This document shows positions 1 through 8,668 of a stretch of DNA of 64,000 nucleotides, piece after piece; position 1 is the first letter of the stretch; each line of letters begins with the position of its first letter. Source of the DNA: Streptomyces sp. NA02950 (GTDB lineage Bacteria; Actinomycetota; Actinomycetes; Streptomycetales; Streptomycetaceae); NCBI RefSeq assembly GCF_013364155.1, contig NZ_CP054916.1:2479001-2543000 (forward strand), read 5' to 3'. Made by a program: the position numbers and the translations under genes. The notes beneath the pieces were generated by a model. It was not told where the DNA came from. It ran no database searches and worked only from the letters and a program-made list of their open reading frames with translations.

Positions 1-3000
1 CTGCCGATGTCGAGGCCGGTGATCCGGTGCTTATAGCCCTGGACGTAGTAGTGGTTGCCGGGCGCGAAGTCCTCCAGGGCCAGGCGTGCCGAGCGTTCGT
101 AACTGAACGGCTTGCTGCGGTATTCGGGGCGCTCGCCCCCGTTGTCCTCCCGCCACAGGAGGGTGGCCTCCAGCTCGGTGAGGGAGTCGACGAGGCTGTA
201 GTTGGGCAGCAGCCCGAGGTCGACGAGGGCGCCGTGCGCGGTGGTGCGGCTGATCTGGCCCGCGCGCCTGGCCACGGCCCGCCGTTCGGCGCGCAGTTCG
301 CGGCGCTGTCGGTCGTGTTCGGGGTCGCCGGCCACCAGCGCCTCGTGCGCCCGGTCGATGGCCTCGATGCGGCCCCGCATCTCGGCTCGCCGGCCCTCCC
401 ACTGCTCGCGGGCCCGGTCCAGGGCCCGGGCGAGCCCTCCGGTCGCGTACCCGCGCAGCTCGTCGGCCGCTTGCGGGCTCACGCCCGTCCCCTTCTCCTC
501 GTCGTACGGGGGGAAGAGCGCGAGGAACTCCTCGGCCAGCCGCGCGCCGTCGGCGAGCGCGGCCTGACGGAATTCGGCTGCCCAGCCCGACGGGCCGAAC
601 AGCTCGGTGGCCAGGCGCGGCAGTGGCATGACCGGGGTCCGGTCGCCGTCCGGGGTGGTCAGGCCTCCCGCACCGGCACGGTCGAGGAGAAAGGCGAGGT
701 ACTGGCGGCGCAGGATCTCGATGGCGGACAGGAAGCATCCGGGCGGCTGGATGTCCCCGGCGATCATCTGCCGCGGGTCGTCCAGGTAGTAGCGGTCCCG
801 GGGCCCCCGGTCGACCATGGTCAGCAGGTAGGCGTTGCCGGTGGCGCGGCCGGCCCTGCCCACCCGCTGGACGTAGTTGGCCGGTCCCTTGGGCAGCGAG
901 GCGAGGACCACCGCGGACAGGTCGCCGATGTCGATGCCCAGTTCCAGGGTCGGGGTGCAGGAGAGGACCTGTGGGTTGGCGTAGTGGGCGTCGGTTCCCG
1001 CACGGAACGCCTTCTCCACGGCCTCCCGCTTGGGGCGGCTGAGGGTGCCGGTGTGCTCGGCGGTGTTGATGGTGAACACCCCGGCCTCCCGGTACATCCG
1101 CCGGTAGAAGTCCTCGGTGAAGTCCCGTCGCCGCACACCGCTTTCCAGGTCGTGGCCGGTGCGCAGCGTGCCGCCGCAGCGGTAGCGCGGGCAGGGCAGT
1201 CCGTGCCACTGGTCGGCCAGGTCGGGGTGGATGGTCTGTTCCCAGGAGCAGACCGGGCAGTGGGCCGAGGCGTCGGCCACGGTGTCGTCCGCGAGCTTGC
1301 GCACCTGGACGTGGCCGGGCTGGAGCCCGAACACCCGGGTGGCGCCGTCCTTGGCGGTACGGGCCGAAAGGACCCCGGTGTCGACGAGGGCGGGCAGCAG
1401 CCGTACGAGGAAGGCGTTGGCGGCGTCCGGGCTCAGCCCGAGACTGCGCCGGGTCCAGTCCTGGTACCAGCCGAGCCGTCCGGTCAGGACGTCGAAGTCG
1501 TCGCTGCCCTGTTTGGGGCCGCCCAGCAGGAAGGCGGGGGCCGAGACCCCGGGCGGGAAGGCCGGCATACCGGTCGTACGTCCGCCCCAGATCGCCCAGC
1601 GCCGCACCCCTGCCTGGCCGATCCAGCCGTCGAGCCAGGCGTGCCGGATGGCGCCGCGGATGCGCAGCCGTTCCAGCAGGCCGCGGACATGGCCGACCCA
1701 CCGTTCCGGGCCGGGCACGGAGCCGTCCGGCAGGGCGATGTCGCCGGGGGTGGTGTGCAGGAGTTCGCGGACGATCCCCGCGATGCCGTCCGGGTCGGTG
1801 AGGGGGACGTCCGCCGCGACGGTACGCGTCAGCTCCAGGGTGCGGCCCTGCCGGGAGCGGAGGCCGAACTCCAGGACGGCCGCGAAGGCGAGGCGCTGGG
1901 CGATGAGTTCCCAGGTGGCCTTGGAGCCGCGGCTTCGTCCGGAGAGCAGCGTGTCGACGCCCGGCACGACGTGCAGGTCCGGCGGAATCACAGCGGCCTG
2001 CACGGCCTTGCTGTCGACGACGTCCGCGATGAGGTCCGCCGCGAGGTCGCTGAGCGCGATCGGTTGCTCCTCGTCGATGCGGCTGGCGAGCAGCGAGCGA
2101 AAGGAGAAAGTGTACGAGCGGCTGGCGACGTATCCGGCGCGGTGGGCGGCGTCCTGGACCGAGTCGTTGAACAGGAGGGTCTTGTCCTCCTTGAGGTTCT
2201 TGTCCAACTCTCCGCCGGTGAAGAGCTGGGTGATGGAGGCGGCGGCGAGTGCTGCGAGCCCGGTACCGAGGTAGCGGATGGCGTTGAAGGTACGGCAGGC
2301 CGGGCACTGGTCGCCCTGCCCCGCCCGGTCGTCGGCCAGGTCCGTCAGCACGAACGCGGCGTCGTGCAGCGGCCTGGGCACCCGTGGCCCGTCGCCGTCG
2401 CGCGGCGCCTCGAAGTCCGACTCGGGCGACAGCGGGCGCAGACGGCCGCTCAGCCCGTCGAGCACCATCACGGTCGGCCCGCTGCGTGGCCGTTCGGTGA
2501 CCAGGGCCGCCTCGTAGGCCTGCTGCGGGGTGGCCGCGATCATGTTGCGTACACGGCGCTTGTCGCGTCCCACGGAGGCGCGGCGGATCTTCGAGGCGTT
2601 CATGTCGAGGGTCGCCGGGTCCACCTCCGGGGAGAGCGCCGCCCAGCCCGAGCGGCCGCACTCGCGGCAGAAGACGGCGGGCAGGAACACCTGGGCGGGC
2701 GGCGCCGCGCTGTCATCAGCGGGCATGGCGAGAGCCGCGCCGTCCGCCGGACCGCCCCCGGGATCGTCGCCGGAAGTGCGGGCCAGTGTCCCGCCCGAGG
2801 CCACCCGCTCGTCGTCCCACCGGAACTCCGCCCGCGCCGCGCTGATCCCGCGCAGCACGCGGGAGACCGACCGCACCCAGTGGTGGATCTCGATGGACAG
2901 CAGCGGCCGCCCGGGGTGATCCGGGTCGCGGGCGGTCGACAGCAGGGCGACGTAGCGGGCGAGCGCTTGGGCGGCGACGGCCGGGTTCTGCTGGACGGCC

Positions 3001-4235
3001 ATGCCCCAGTGGTAGGCGTACCGCGGCAGGACCTCCATGACCTCGCCGAGGGTGCGCGGGCGGCCGTCGAGGATCTCCAGGACCGCGGCGGTCAGCCGGT
3101 GACGGCGCAGCTGCCGGCCGAGCTGTTCGGGGCTCAGCCCGCTCTTGCCGGTGAACGCCGCGGCCAACTGGTCCAGGGCATCACGGTCCCGGGTGGGGTC
3201 GCCGAGGGCGGCCACCTCCTGCGGCGGCGGGAAGGGCAGCGCGAAGTCGCTCGCCCCCGCGAACTCCTGCACCGAGCGCCGGTCTTCCGCCACCACCGCC
3301 TCCGGTGGGAACGGCACGCCGAACACCTGCTCCGCCACGTCCAGCATGGAGGTGCCCGCCCCGCCGGGCCCGTTCTCCCCCAGGGTGGCCGAGGTGGCGA
3401 CCGGGCAGACCGGGCCGAGCGGCCGCCCCGGCTCGGCCAGCCCGGTGACCGCGCCGAGCCTGCGCAGCAGCATCGCCACGTCCGTGCCCTGGGCCCCGTC
3501 GTAGGTGTGGAACTCGTCCAGGACGACATAGGTCAGCGCGGAACGCTCGGCCCCGTCGGGGGCCTGCCACAGCCGCTGGTCCTCGGGCCGCTGAAGCAGC
3601 AGGTCCAGCATCTTGTAGTTGGTGATCAGGATGTCCGGGCGGGTGCGCCGGATCTCGTCCCGGTCGACGGCCACGCGCGGGTTGGCCTGCTTGAACTCCT
3701 TCGACGCCTTGTCGCCGATGTACAGCCCGGCCCGCACGCCCGCGTCCCTGAGCCGCGCGTCGCGCGGGCTGTCCAGGTGGTCGTTGAGGCGCTGGGCCTG
3801 GTCGGTGGCCAGGGCGTTCATCGGATAGAGCAGGACCGCCTTGACCCCTTCCCGGCCGGCCTCCCGCTCCCGGCGGCAGTGATCGAGCAGCGGCACGAGG
3901 AACGACTCGGTCTTGCCGGAGCCGGTGCCGGTGGTCACCAGGGTGGGCCTGGCCGGGCCGTGGAGCGTGGACAGCCGCTCCCACGCGAGCTCCTGGTGCC
4001 GGTGCGGCCGGAAGCCGCGCGGCCACCAGGCGAGGTGCCGCTGCCAGCCGTCCCCTTCGGCGGGCCGGAAGGGGGTGCGGATGCGGAGGTAGGGGCCGCG
4101 GAAGATACCGTCCTCGGGGTCGCCGAGAAACCGCTCCAGGGCGCGCCGGGTGGATTCGTCCGCCAGCGCGTACGTCGTCGACAGGTACTGGCTCAAGCTG
4201 TCGCGCACCTGCTCGGCGGCGAGGGTCGGTCGCAC
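1..4235 (-). CDS. Giant DEAD/DEAH helicase, COG1205/DruE-like, C-terminus off the left edge
   Basis: A superfamily 2 helicase with at least 1411 codons, running off the left edge before any stop. Walker A GTGSGKT lies near residue 102, the DEFH box near 240, SATLG near 280, and the second RecA lobe (LELGIDIG, then VQRVGRAGR) near 1040-1130. The roughly 750 residues between the lobes carry Cys clusters (FCRECGRSGW, CPACR, CPVC with CPRYRCG) that look like zinc knuckles. The final visible residues (ITGLDIG) resemble the entry to a DUF1998 domain, which would lie outside the window. The GTG start follows a GGAGGAG ribosome site; an in-frame GTG 28 codons upstream is possible. COG1205 helicases with DUF1998 of about 1800-2100 residues include DruE of Druantia, whereas DISARM splits these parts into DrmA and DrmB. 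The helicase call is secure. The defence role is inferred from family and neighbours. Confidence 0.85.
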   Translation of the reverse strand, partial: MRPTLAAEQVRDSLSQYLSTTYALADESTRRALERFLGDPEDGIFRGPYLRIRTPFRPAEGDGWQRHLAWWPRGFRPHRHQELAWERLSTLHGPARPTLVTTGTGSGKTESFLVPLLDHCRREREAGREGVKAVLLYPMNALATDQAQRLNDHLDSPRDARLRDAGVRAGLYIGDKASKEFKQANPRVAVDRDEIRRTRPDILITNYKMLDLLLQRPEDQRLWQAPDGAERSALTYVVLDEFHTYDGAQGTDVAMLLRRLGAVTGLAEPGRPLGPVCPVATSATLGENGPGGAGTSMLDVAEQVFGVPFPPEAVVAEDRRSVQEFAGASDFALPFPPPQEVAALGDPTRDRDALDQLAAAFTGKSGLSPEQLGRQLRRHRLTAAVLEILDGRPRTLGEVMEVLPRYAYHWGMAVQQNPAVAAQALARYVALLSTARDPDHPGRPLLSIEIHHWVRSVSRVLRGISAARAEFRWDDERVASGGTLARTSGDDPGGGPADGAALAMPADDSAAPPAQVFLPAVFCRECGRSGWAALSPEVDPATLDMNASKIRRASVGRDKRRVRNMIAATPQQAYEAALVTERPRSGPTVMVLDGLSGRLRPLSPESDFEAPRDGDGPRVPRPLHDAAFVLTDLADDRAGQGDQCPACRTFNAIRYLGTGLAALAAASITQLFTGGELDKNLKEDKTLLFNDSVQDAAHRAGYVASRSYTFSFRSLLASRIDEEQPIALSDLAADLIADVVDSKAVQAAVIPPDLHVVPGVDTLLSGRSRGSKATWELIAQRLAFAAVLEFGLRSRQGRTLELTRTVAADVPLTDPDGIAGIVRELLHTTPGDIALPDGSVPGPERWVGHVRGLLERLRIRGAIRHAWLDGWIGQAGVRRWAIWGGRTTGMPAFPPGVSAPAFLLGGPKQGSDDFDVLTGRLGWYQDWTRRSLGLSPDAANAFLVRLLPALVDTGVLSARTAKDGATRVFGLQPGHVQVRKLADDTVADASAHCPVCSWEQTIHPDLADQWHGLPCPRYRCGGTLRTGHDLESGVRRRDFTEDFYRRMYREAGVFTINTAEHTGTLSRPKREAVEKAFRAGTDAHYANPQVLSCTPTLELGIDIGDLSAVVLASLPKGPANYVQRVGRAGRATGNAYLLTMVDRGPRDRYYLDDPRQMIAGDIQPPGCFLSAIEILRRQYLAFLLDRAGAGGLTTPDGDRTPVMPLPRLATELFGPSGWAAEFRQAALADGARLAEEFLALFPPYDEEKGTGVSPQAADELRGYATGGLARALDRAREQWEGRRAEMRGRIEAIDRAHEALVAGDPEHDRQRRELRAERRAVARRAGQISRTTAHGALVDLGLLPNYSLVDSLTELEATLLWREDNGGERPEYRSKPFSYERSARLALEDFAPGNHYYVQGYKHRITGLDIG

Positions 4236-4419
4236 GCGCCTCCTCCTCTTCTTCTGCTCCCGGTCTGCTCCCGGTGCTGCGGTGTGCCCGGTTTCGTCTG
4301 TGTGCGGATCGTGGCCGGCCACGCGGATACGGTAACCGGGACCCGGCGGTGCCCGGCACGCGCGGGCAGGACGCGACCTGCGGCGTTGCCGGTACGGCCC
4401 GGCAGGCTGGGCGGCGGGA

Positions 4420-5364
4420 TCAGACGCCGAGCTTGCGCCCCACGTAGGCGATCCGCAGGGTGCGTTCGGCGTGCAGCAGCCGAAAGTGCATCCGTCCCGG
4501 CTTCGGCAGGAACTCGCAGTGCCAGTCGAAGAGCTCCTCGGCGCCCCCGTCCTCGAACCAGCACAGCCGCCTGCGCGACTCGAATTCGGTCCGCACGTCC
4601 GACCGCCACTGCGGGGCGATGGGCTGCGTGTCCGGGTTCCACTCGGCCACCGCCGCCTCCAGCTCGATCAGGCGGTCACGGACCGGCCGGACCCAGACCT
4701 CGGGCAGGTCGCGCAGGTCACCCTCGACGCGTGGGAGGAACTGGAGACGGGGAAAGAACTCCGCCCGCCGCTCCCAGAGCTCGTCCCCCCGCCGTACGGC
4801 GCCCAGGCCGCCTCTGCGCGCCGCCTCGGCACCGTCCCGGATCCACGCGTGGTGCGTCTCGTAATGGTCCCGGGCCGACATGTGCCGGATCTGGACCTCG
4901 CTGGTCCGCCAACCGGACTCGCCTTCCTCGCCCTCGACGAGCTGCTCGCGCTCCAGGGTCAGCCGGTCGGCATGCCAGCGGGACTCGACCGGCAGCGAGA
5001 CCCCGAGCCCGTCCATCAAGTGGGCCGCGCCGAGCCCTTCCACCGGGTCGCCCTGATGCCGGTACTCGACGTCGTAGTGGCCCTCACCGTCCGGGAAGAC
5101 GGCACGGTGCGGCCACTTGTTCTGCATCTTCAGCATGAGCATCCAGGAATCCCGGTTCCTGGGATTGCCGTGCCACTTCCCGATGGGGTGGCCCGCGGCG
5201 AGCTGGAGCCCGGTGATCGGCTCCCGCGCCACCAGCACCGTGCCCTTCCGGTCGGCCCGCCAGGTCTTCAGCACCGCCTGTGCGAACTCCGTCATGGCCC
5301 GGTCGGCCCGCGCCGGTTCGCACGACGACTCACAGGATCTCTCGTTCAGGAATAACAGCGGCAC
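4420..5364 (-). CDS. Unknown 314-aa protein of a defence-island operon
   Basis: Hypothetical protein, 314 residues from a GTG preceded by GGAGGGGGAGA; a second possible start is the ATG at 5295. It opens with PLLFLNERSC and contains a W-H-G-N-P-R-N-R-D stretch near residue 67. Its last ~110 residues (from FFPRLQFLPRV to AYVGRKL) include GRMHFRLL. That C-terminal pattern is vaguely like the RelE/HigB toxin fold (small basic domain ending in an I-x-x-I/V-G-x-K/H-L strand), but no catalytic set can be assigned. No membrane segments or signal peptide are visible. It lies between the DUF3696-type ATPase gene (110 nt upstream) and the giant helicase (184 nt downstream), so it is probably co-transcribed with them. 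Function unknown. Confidence 0.75.
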   Translation of the reverse strand: MPLLFLNERSCESSCEPARADRAMTEFAQAVLKTWRADRKGTVLVAREPITGLQLAAGHPIGKWHGNPRNRDSWMLMLKMQNKWPHRAVFPDGEGHYDVEYRHQGDPVEGLGAAHLMDGLGVSLPVESRWHADRLTLEREQLVEGEEGESGWRTSEVQIRHMSARDHYETHHAWIRDGAEAARRGGLGAVRRGDELWERRAEFFPRLQFLPRVEGDLRDLPEVWVRPVRDRLIELEAAVAEWNPDTQPIAPQWRSDVRTEFESRRRLCWFEDGGAEELFDWHCEFLPKPGRMHFRLLHAERTLRIAYVGRKLGV

Positions 5365-5474
5365 GTCTCCCCCTCCGCGATGATGTACGAACCGTGGCCG
5401 GGCCGACTCGGATCGGGCCCGGCCGGTCCGTCCCCGGCTGGTCGGTCCCCGGCGGCTCGGCCGAGGGCCGGCAG

Positions 5475-6668
5475 TCAGTCGAGAAGCTTCTCCAGCGTGT
5501 TCTCCAGCTCGTCGAAGAACCCCTCGGGCCACTGGTCAAGCATCCCGTCCCGGTCGATGTGTGGACTGATGACGTCGACGCCCGTGCCATCGCCCCGGAA
5601 GTAGTGCAGGACCGCCTGATCCGGAGCCAGCAGCCCCTCCTTGACGGAGAGCCGCACCCCGTTGAGCACGTGGTCACTGTGGGTCTCCACGATGAGCTGC
5701 GCCCCCTGCGCGGCGGCCGCGGCGGCGAGTTTGGCCATCCGGGTCTGGCCCTGCGGGTGCAGATGCGCCTCGGGGTTCTCCAGCAGGACGAGCGACCCGG
5801 GCCGCGCGGTCAAGCAGGCCACGACGATCGGCAGGGCGTAGGTCAGCCCGAATCCGACGTTGGTCGGCCGCCGACGCTGCGTCGAGGTGAGCGCGCCCTC
5901 TCCGAACCCGTACGACAGCCGCACCGAGTCCGTGTTCGCGATGGCGTCGGCCCGGATGTCCACCCCCGGGCACAGCTCCCCCATCCAGGCGGCGGCCTGG
6001 GCGAGGAGCAGCGACGACTGGGCACGCGGATGGCGCAGCGGCCCGGCGGGAACCTCGTCCCGGGCGTGCTGCCGCAGGAAGTTGACAGTGTGCTCCCCGC
6101 GCACGCCGAGGAAGCGGCGTCCGATGGCCACTTGGTGGTCGCGGGGGTAGAACTCGGCCGGGGAGATGCGGTCGGCGTGCAGATACTGGAATCCGGCCGT
6201 GAAGTAGTTCGGGATCACGGCCGCGTCCCCGGCCGGGCGAGCGGCCACGCTCTCCGAAGTGAGCGGAAGTGCGACATCGCTCAGCGGCAGCAGATTCTGC
6301 TCGGCCTCGTAACGGACGTACCAGCAGTAACGGTGCGGGCCCTCGCTCACCGCGAGCATGATCTCCGGGTCATCGCCCGTGAAGTCCTCGTGGAGAACGT
6401 CCCGGCCGGTGCCCAGCCTGACCAGTTCGCCGTTGAGGAGCAAGCCGCTGTCGTGGGCGGGCGCGCGGCCCCCCTGCGCGATGACCTCAGCCATCTGGCC
6501 TGCCCAGTCAAGGTCGCCGGCGGCGTACGACTGATGGAGCAGGGCGAGCGCCTGCAACACGCTGCTCTTGCCTGAGGAGTTCAGACCGGTCAGCAGGGTG
6601 AGCGGGCCTAAGGGCAGATCCACCTGTTGGAACGCCTTGAAGTTCGTCAGCGCCAGTCGGTCAATCAC
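5475..6668 (-). CDS. AAA/SMC-like ATPase of the DUF3696 type
   Basis: A 397-residue ABC/SMC-type ATPase. The N-terminus IDRLALTNFKAF is the usual start of RecF/OLD-like ATPases. Walker A GLNSSGKSS is at residues 28-36, a Walker B-like ENPEAHLHP motif near 297, and ETHSDH near 325. ENPEAHLHP followed by the ETHSDH switch is characteristic of DUF3696 proteins. The protein lacks the TOPRIM nuclease region expected in an OLD nuclease, so it probably needs a partner effector. The GTG start overlaps the last 8 nt of the upstream DUF262 gene, so the two are translationally coupled. DUF262 and DUF3696 genes are often neighbours. A role in DNA sensing or restriction is inferred, not shown. Confidence 0.88.
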   Translation of the reverse strand: MIDRLALTNFKAFQQVDLPLGPLTLLTGLNSSGKSSVLQALALLHQSYAAGDLDWAGQMAEVIAQGGRAPAHDSGLLLNGELVRLGTGRDVLHEDFTGDDPEIMLAVSEGPHRYCWYVRYEAEQNLLPLSDVALPLTSESVAARPAGDAAVIPNYFTAGFQYLHADRISPAEFYPRDHQVAIGRRFLGVRGEHTVNFLRQHARDEVPAGPLRHPRAQSSLLLAQAAAWMGELCPGVDIRADAIANTDSVRLSYGFGEGALTSTQRRRPTNVGFGLTYALPIVVACLTARPGSLVLLENPEAHLHPQGQTRMAKLAAAAAAQGAQLIVETHSDHVLNGVRLSVKEGLLAPDQAVLHYFRGDGTGVDVISPHIDRDGMLDQWPEGFFDELENTLEKLLD

Positions 6669-7977
6669 CGCTCAGTACCCCCCGGAAGAGCTCGCCCATC
6701 ATCATGAACCGGGTCCGCACCTTCTTCGGATCACCGGTGGCCACGGAGATGGAACGGTCGAAGTCCCAGTCCTTCATCAGCCCGAAGAACCCTTCGAGCA
6801 CCTTGTCACGGAACGCTACCAGCGCCTCACGCTCGTGATCACCCAGCAGGGACAGATTGACCGCGACGGTCTCGAACAGGGCCTTGTTGATGGGTGATTT
6901 CGCCTTCCCGCCCTTCCACTTCCGGAAGGCATGGTCCCCGAAGAGGTCGGTGGCGCACCGCATCGCCTTGCGGAACTCCAGCGCCAGCCAGTCCCGATCG
7001 GCGACGTCGAGCCGGTTGATGCGGTGCATGGAGCCGACGAGGAACTGATCGAAGTCCCGCTGCATGTGCAAGGAGGGATCGGTGATGCGGAAGGCGGCGA
7101 ACCGCAGGACCATCTCCCGGTCCGCCATCCGCTCATTCGACACGCTGTCCCCGGTCGCGGTGAGGAACGCCGGGTCCTCGGCCAGGTCGGCGAGGAACCC
7201 CCTGGCCGGTCCGTTGATCATGGCGTGCCGGATCTCCTGCGGCTTCAGCGGCATGCCGCCGGTGTTGATCCGCGAGAACACGTTGAACTTGACGGTCTCC
7301 GGCGTCCCCTGCTGGATGATGTGCACCACGAGCTGCGTCTCGCGCAGCCTGATCCGCAGCCGCCCGGTGAGGTCCTGATAGCCGCTGCCGTGGAACTGCC
7401 GCAGATAGTCCAGCCCGCGCAGGCTCAGCGGCCGCATGCCCACGGCCTCCGGCGCCATGAACCGGGCGATCGCGGTCAGCCGCTGGATCCCGTCCACGAC
7501 GGCCCAGTTGTCCTGCTCGTCCTGCGCCATGTGGAACGACGAGATCGGGATACGCAGCAGCAGCGACTCGATGAGGCGGCTCTGCTGGACGTCGCTCCAG
7601 ATCCCGGCCCTGCGCTGGAAGTCCGGGGCGAGGTCGATCATCCCTTCCCTCAGCCGCGACAGCAGCAGATCGACGGTGGTCGCCTGGGTCTCGATCTTGA
7701 TGCTCTCGGGCCGGAACGGCGCGGAAATGGCTCCGGGGTCGTCCGCGCCCCCGTCGTCCAACCCCTCTTCGCCGTCCAACCCCTCCTCGTCGGCGGGCTC
7801 CTCCAGCTCCACCCCGGTCGGCCGACCGTCGTCCCCCACCTCGACGGGGGCGTAACGGGGTGAGAAAAGGCTGGTCAGCAGATCGTCCGGCTCGTCCTGT
7901 GGCAGATACCGCCGATAGCCACGGTCCCGCTCACGTCCGGCGGCCCGCCCGCTGCCGCTGTCCTCCAGCCCCGCCAT
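6661..7977 (-). CDS. DUF262 (ParB/Srx-fold) domain protein
   Basis: A DUF262 protein of 438 residues from the ATG at 7977, which has GGGGAGA just upstream; an in-frame GTG at 7990-7992 would add five residues. The DUF262 core runs from about residue 95 (IKIETQATTVDLLL, then APDFQRRAGIW) to the DGIQR motif near 160, which corresponds to the DGQQR nucleotide-binding motif of ParB/Srx-fold proteins. The remainder is alpha-helical-looking and ends without a recognisable DUF1524/HNH nuclease domain, unlike many restriction-associated DUF262 proteins such as GmrSD. Acidic low-complexity sequence (about residues 50-80) precedes the core. It overlaps the DUF3696-type ATPase gene by 8 nt, so a joint complex is likely. 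Its biochemical activity cannot be read from the sequence. Confidence 0.88.
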   Translation of the reverse strand: MAGLEDSGSGRAAGRERDRGYRRYLPQDEPDDLLTSLFSPRYAPVEVGDDGRPTGVELEEPADEEGLDGEEGLDDGGADDPGAISAPFRPESIKIETQATTVDLLLSRLREGMIDLAPDFQRRAGIWSDVQQSRLIESLLLRIPISSFHMAQDEQDNWAVVDGIQRLTAIARFMAPEAVGMRPLSLRGLDYLRQFHGSGYQDLTGRLRIRLRETQLVVHIIQQGTPETVKFNVFSRINTGGMPLKPQEIRHAMINGPARGFLADLAEDPAFLTATGDSVSNERMADREMVLRFAAFRITDPSLHMQRDFDQFLVGSMHRINRLDVADRDWLALEFRKAMRCATDLFGDHAFRKWKGGKAKSPINKALFETVAVNLSLLGDHEREALVAFRDKVLEGFFGLMKDWDFDRSISVATGDPKKVRTRFMMMGELFRGVLSGD

Positions 7978-8056
7978 GTATCTCCCCGTCACCGTCGCTC
8001 GTCGCCGCCGTACGTGACCTTTCCTCCCGTCACCCTATAGACGGAGACCGACACCG

Positions 8057-8461
8057 TCAGTGCGGCAGGTCGAGTTCGGCGCGGACGGTTTCTCCGACGG
8101 GTGCGCGGTCCAGGACGGCCCAGCGGTCGGCGAGGGTGTCGACCAGGAGCAGCCCCCGTCGGGTCTCGGAGAGGGTCGGCGGGGCGGTGACCTCGCCGGG
8201 GCCCGGGGGCCGCTTCTCGCCACGGGTGTCCGACACCTCGATGCGGAGTACGTCTTCGCCGAGAGTGAGGCGCAGTTCGGAGTCCCGGCCCGGGACGCGG
8301 CCATGTGTGGCCGCGTTGGCGCACAACTCGGCGACGATCAAGGCGGCGCTGTCCGAGATCCGCGTGCCGTGCGGGATGCCCCAGCCATGGAGCTGGTGCA
8401 GCGTGAGCCGCCGGGCGAGGCGCGCGCCGAGCGGGGTTGAGCTGAACCGCTGCGTGAACAC
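8057..8461 (-). CDS. Anti-sigma/HATPase-type ATP-binding protein
   Basis: A 134-residue single-domain GHKL ATPase of the streptomycete anti-sigma-factor-like family. The N-box is ELCANAATHG (about residues 45-54), the G1-type motif DTRGEK follows near 78, and GLLLVDTLADRWAV near 103. Members are usually encoded beside XRE-DUF397 gene pairs, as here: the XRE gene diverges from it across 207 nt. Its stop is 79 nt before the DUF262 start on the same strand, so it may be the first gene of the defence-like operon. The GTG start has only a weak ribosome site. Its partner and any role in regulation are inferred from family context. Confidence 0.85.
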   Translation of the reverse strand: MFTQRFSSTPLGARLARRLTLHQLHGWGIPHGTRISDSAALIVAELCANAATHGRVPGRDSELRLTLGEDVLRIEVSDTRGEKRPPGPGEVTAPPTLSETRRGLLLVDTLADRWAVLDRAPVGETVRAELDLPH

Positions 8462-8550
8462 ACGTACGGTGACGGACCCTTGGCGCGTGGGGGGGGTGGT
8501 GTCATGCGGCCACTGTGGCCTGCGGATTCACCCGTGCACCAGGATGATAT

Positions 8551-8575
8551 TGCGTACGCTGAGTCAACGTACGCA
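8551..8575. promoter_or_regulatory. Operator-like inverted repeat between HATPase and XRE genes
   Basis: A perfect inverted repeat with 8-bp arms TGCGTACG and CGTACGCA and a 9-nt spacer. It sits almost midway between the two divergent starts (90 nt and 94 nt away), where an autoregulatory XRE operator is expected. Binding by the adjacent XRE protein is inferred. Confidence 0.5.
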
Positions 8576-8668
8576 CACAGATGGTGGACGGTACTCGTGA
8601 ACGACCGTAAGCATGGGTGCGATCAGGAGGGGCACGGCGGGGCGGGGTTGCACAGGAGGTGGCCAGCG

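Noticed and set aside
27..5138. Very long plus-strand open frame (1703 codons) at the left end
   Set aside because: It is antisense to the giant helicase and its neighbour. It lacks domains and is Gly/Val/Arg/Pro-rich, as expected of an antiparallel shadow in high-GC DNA.
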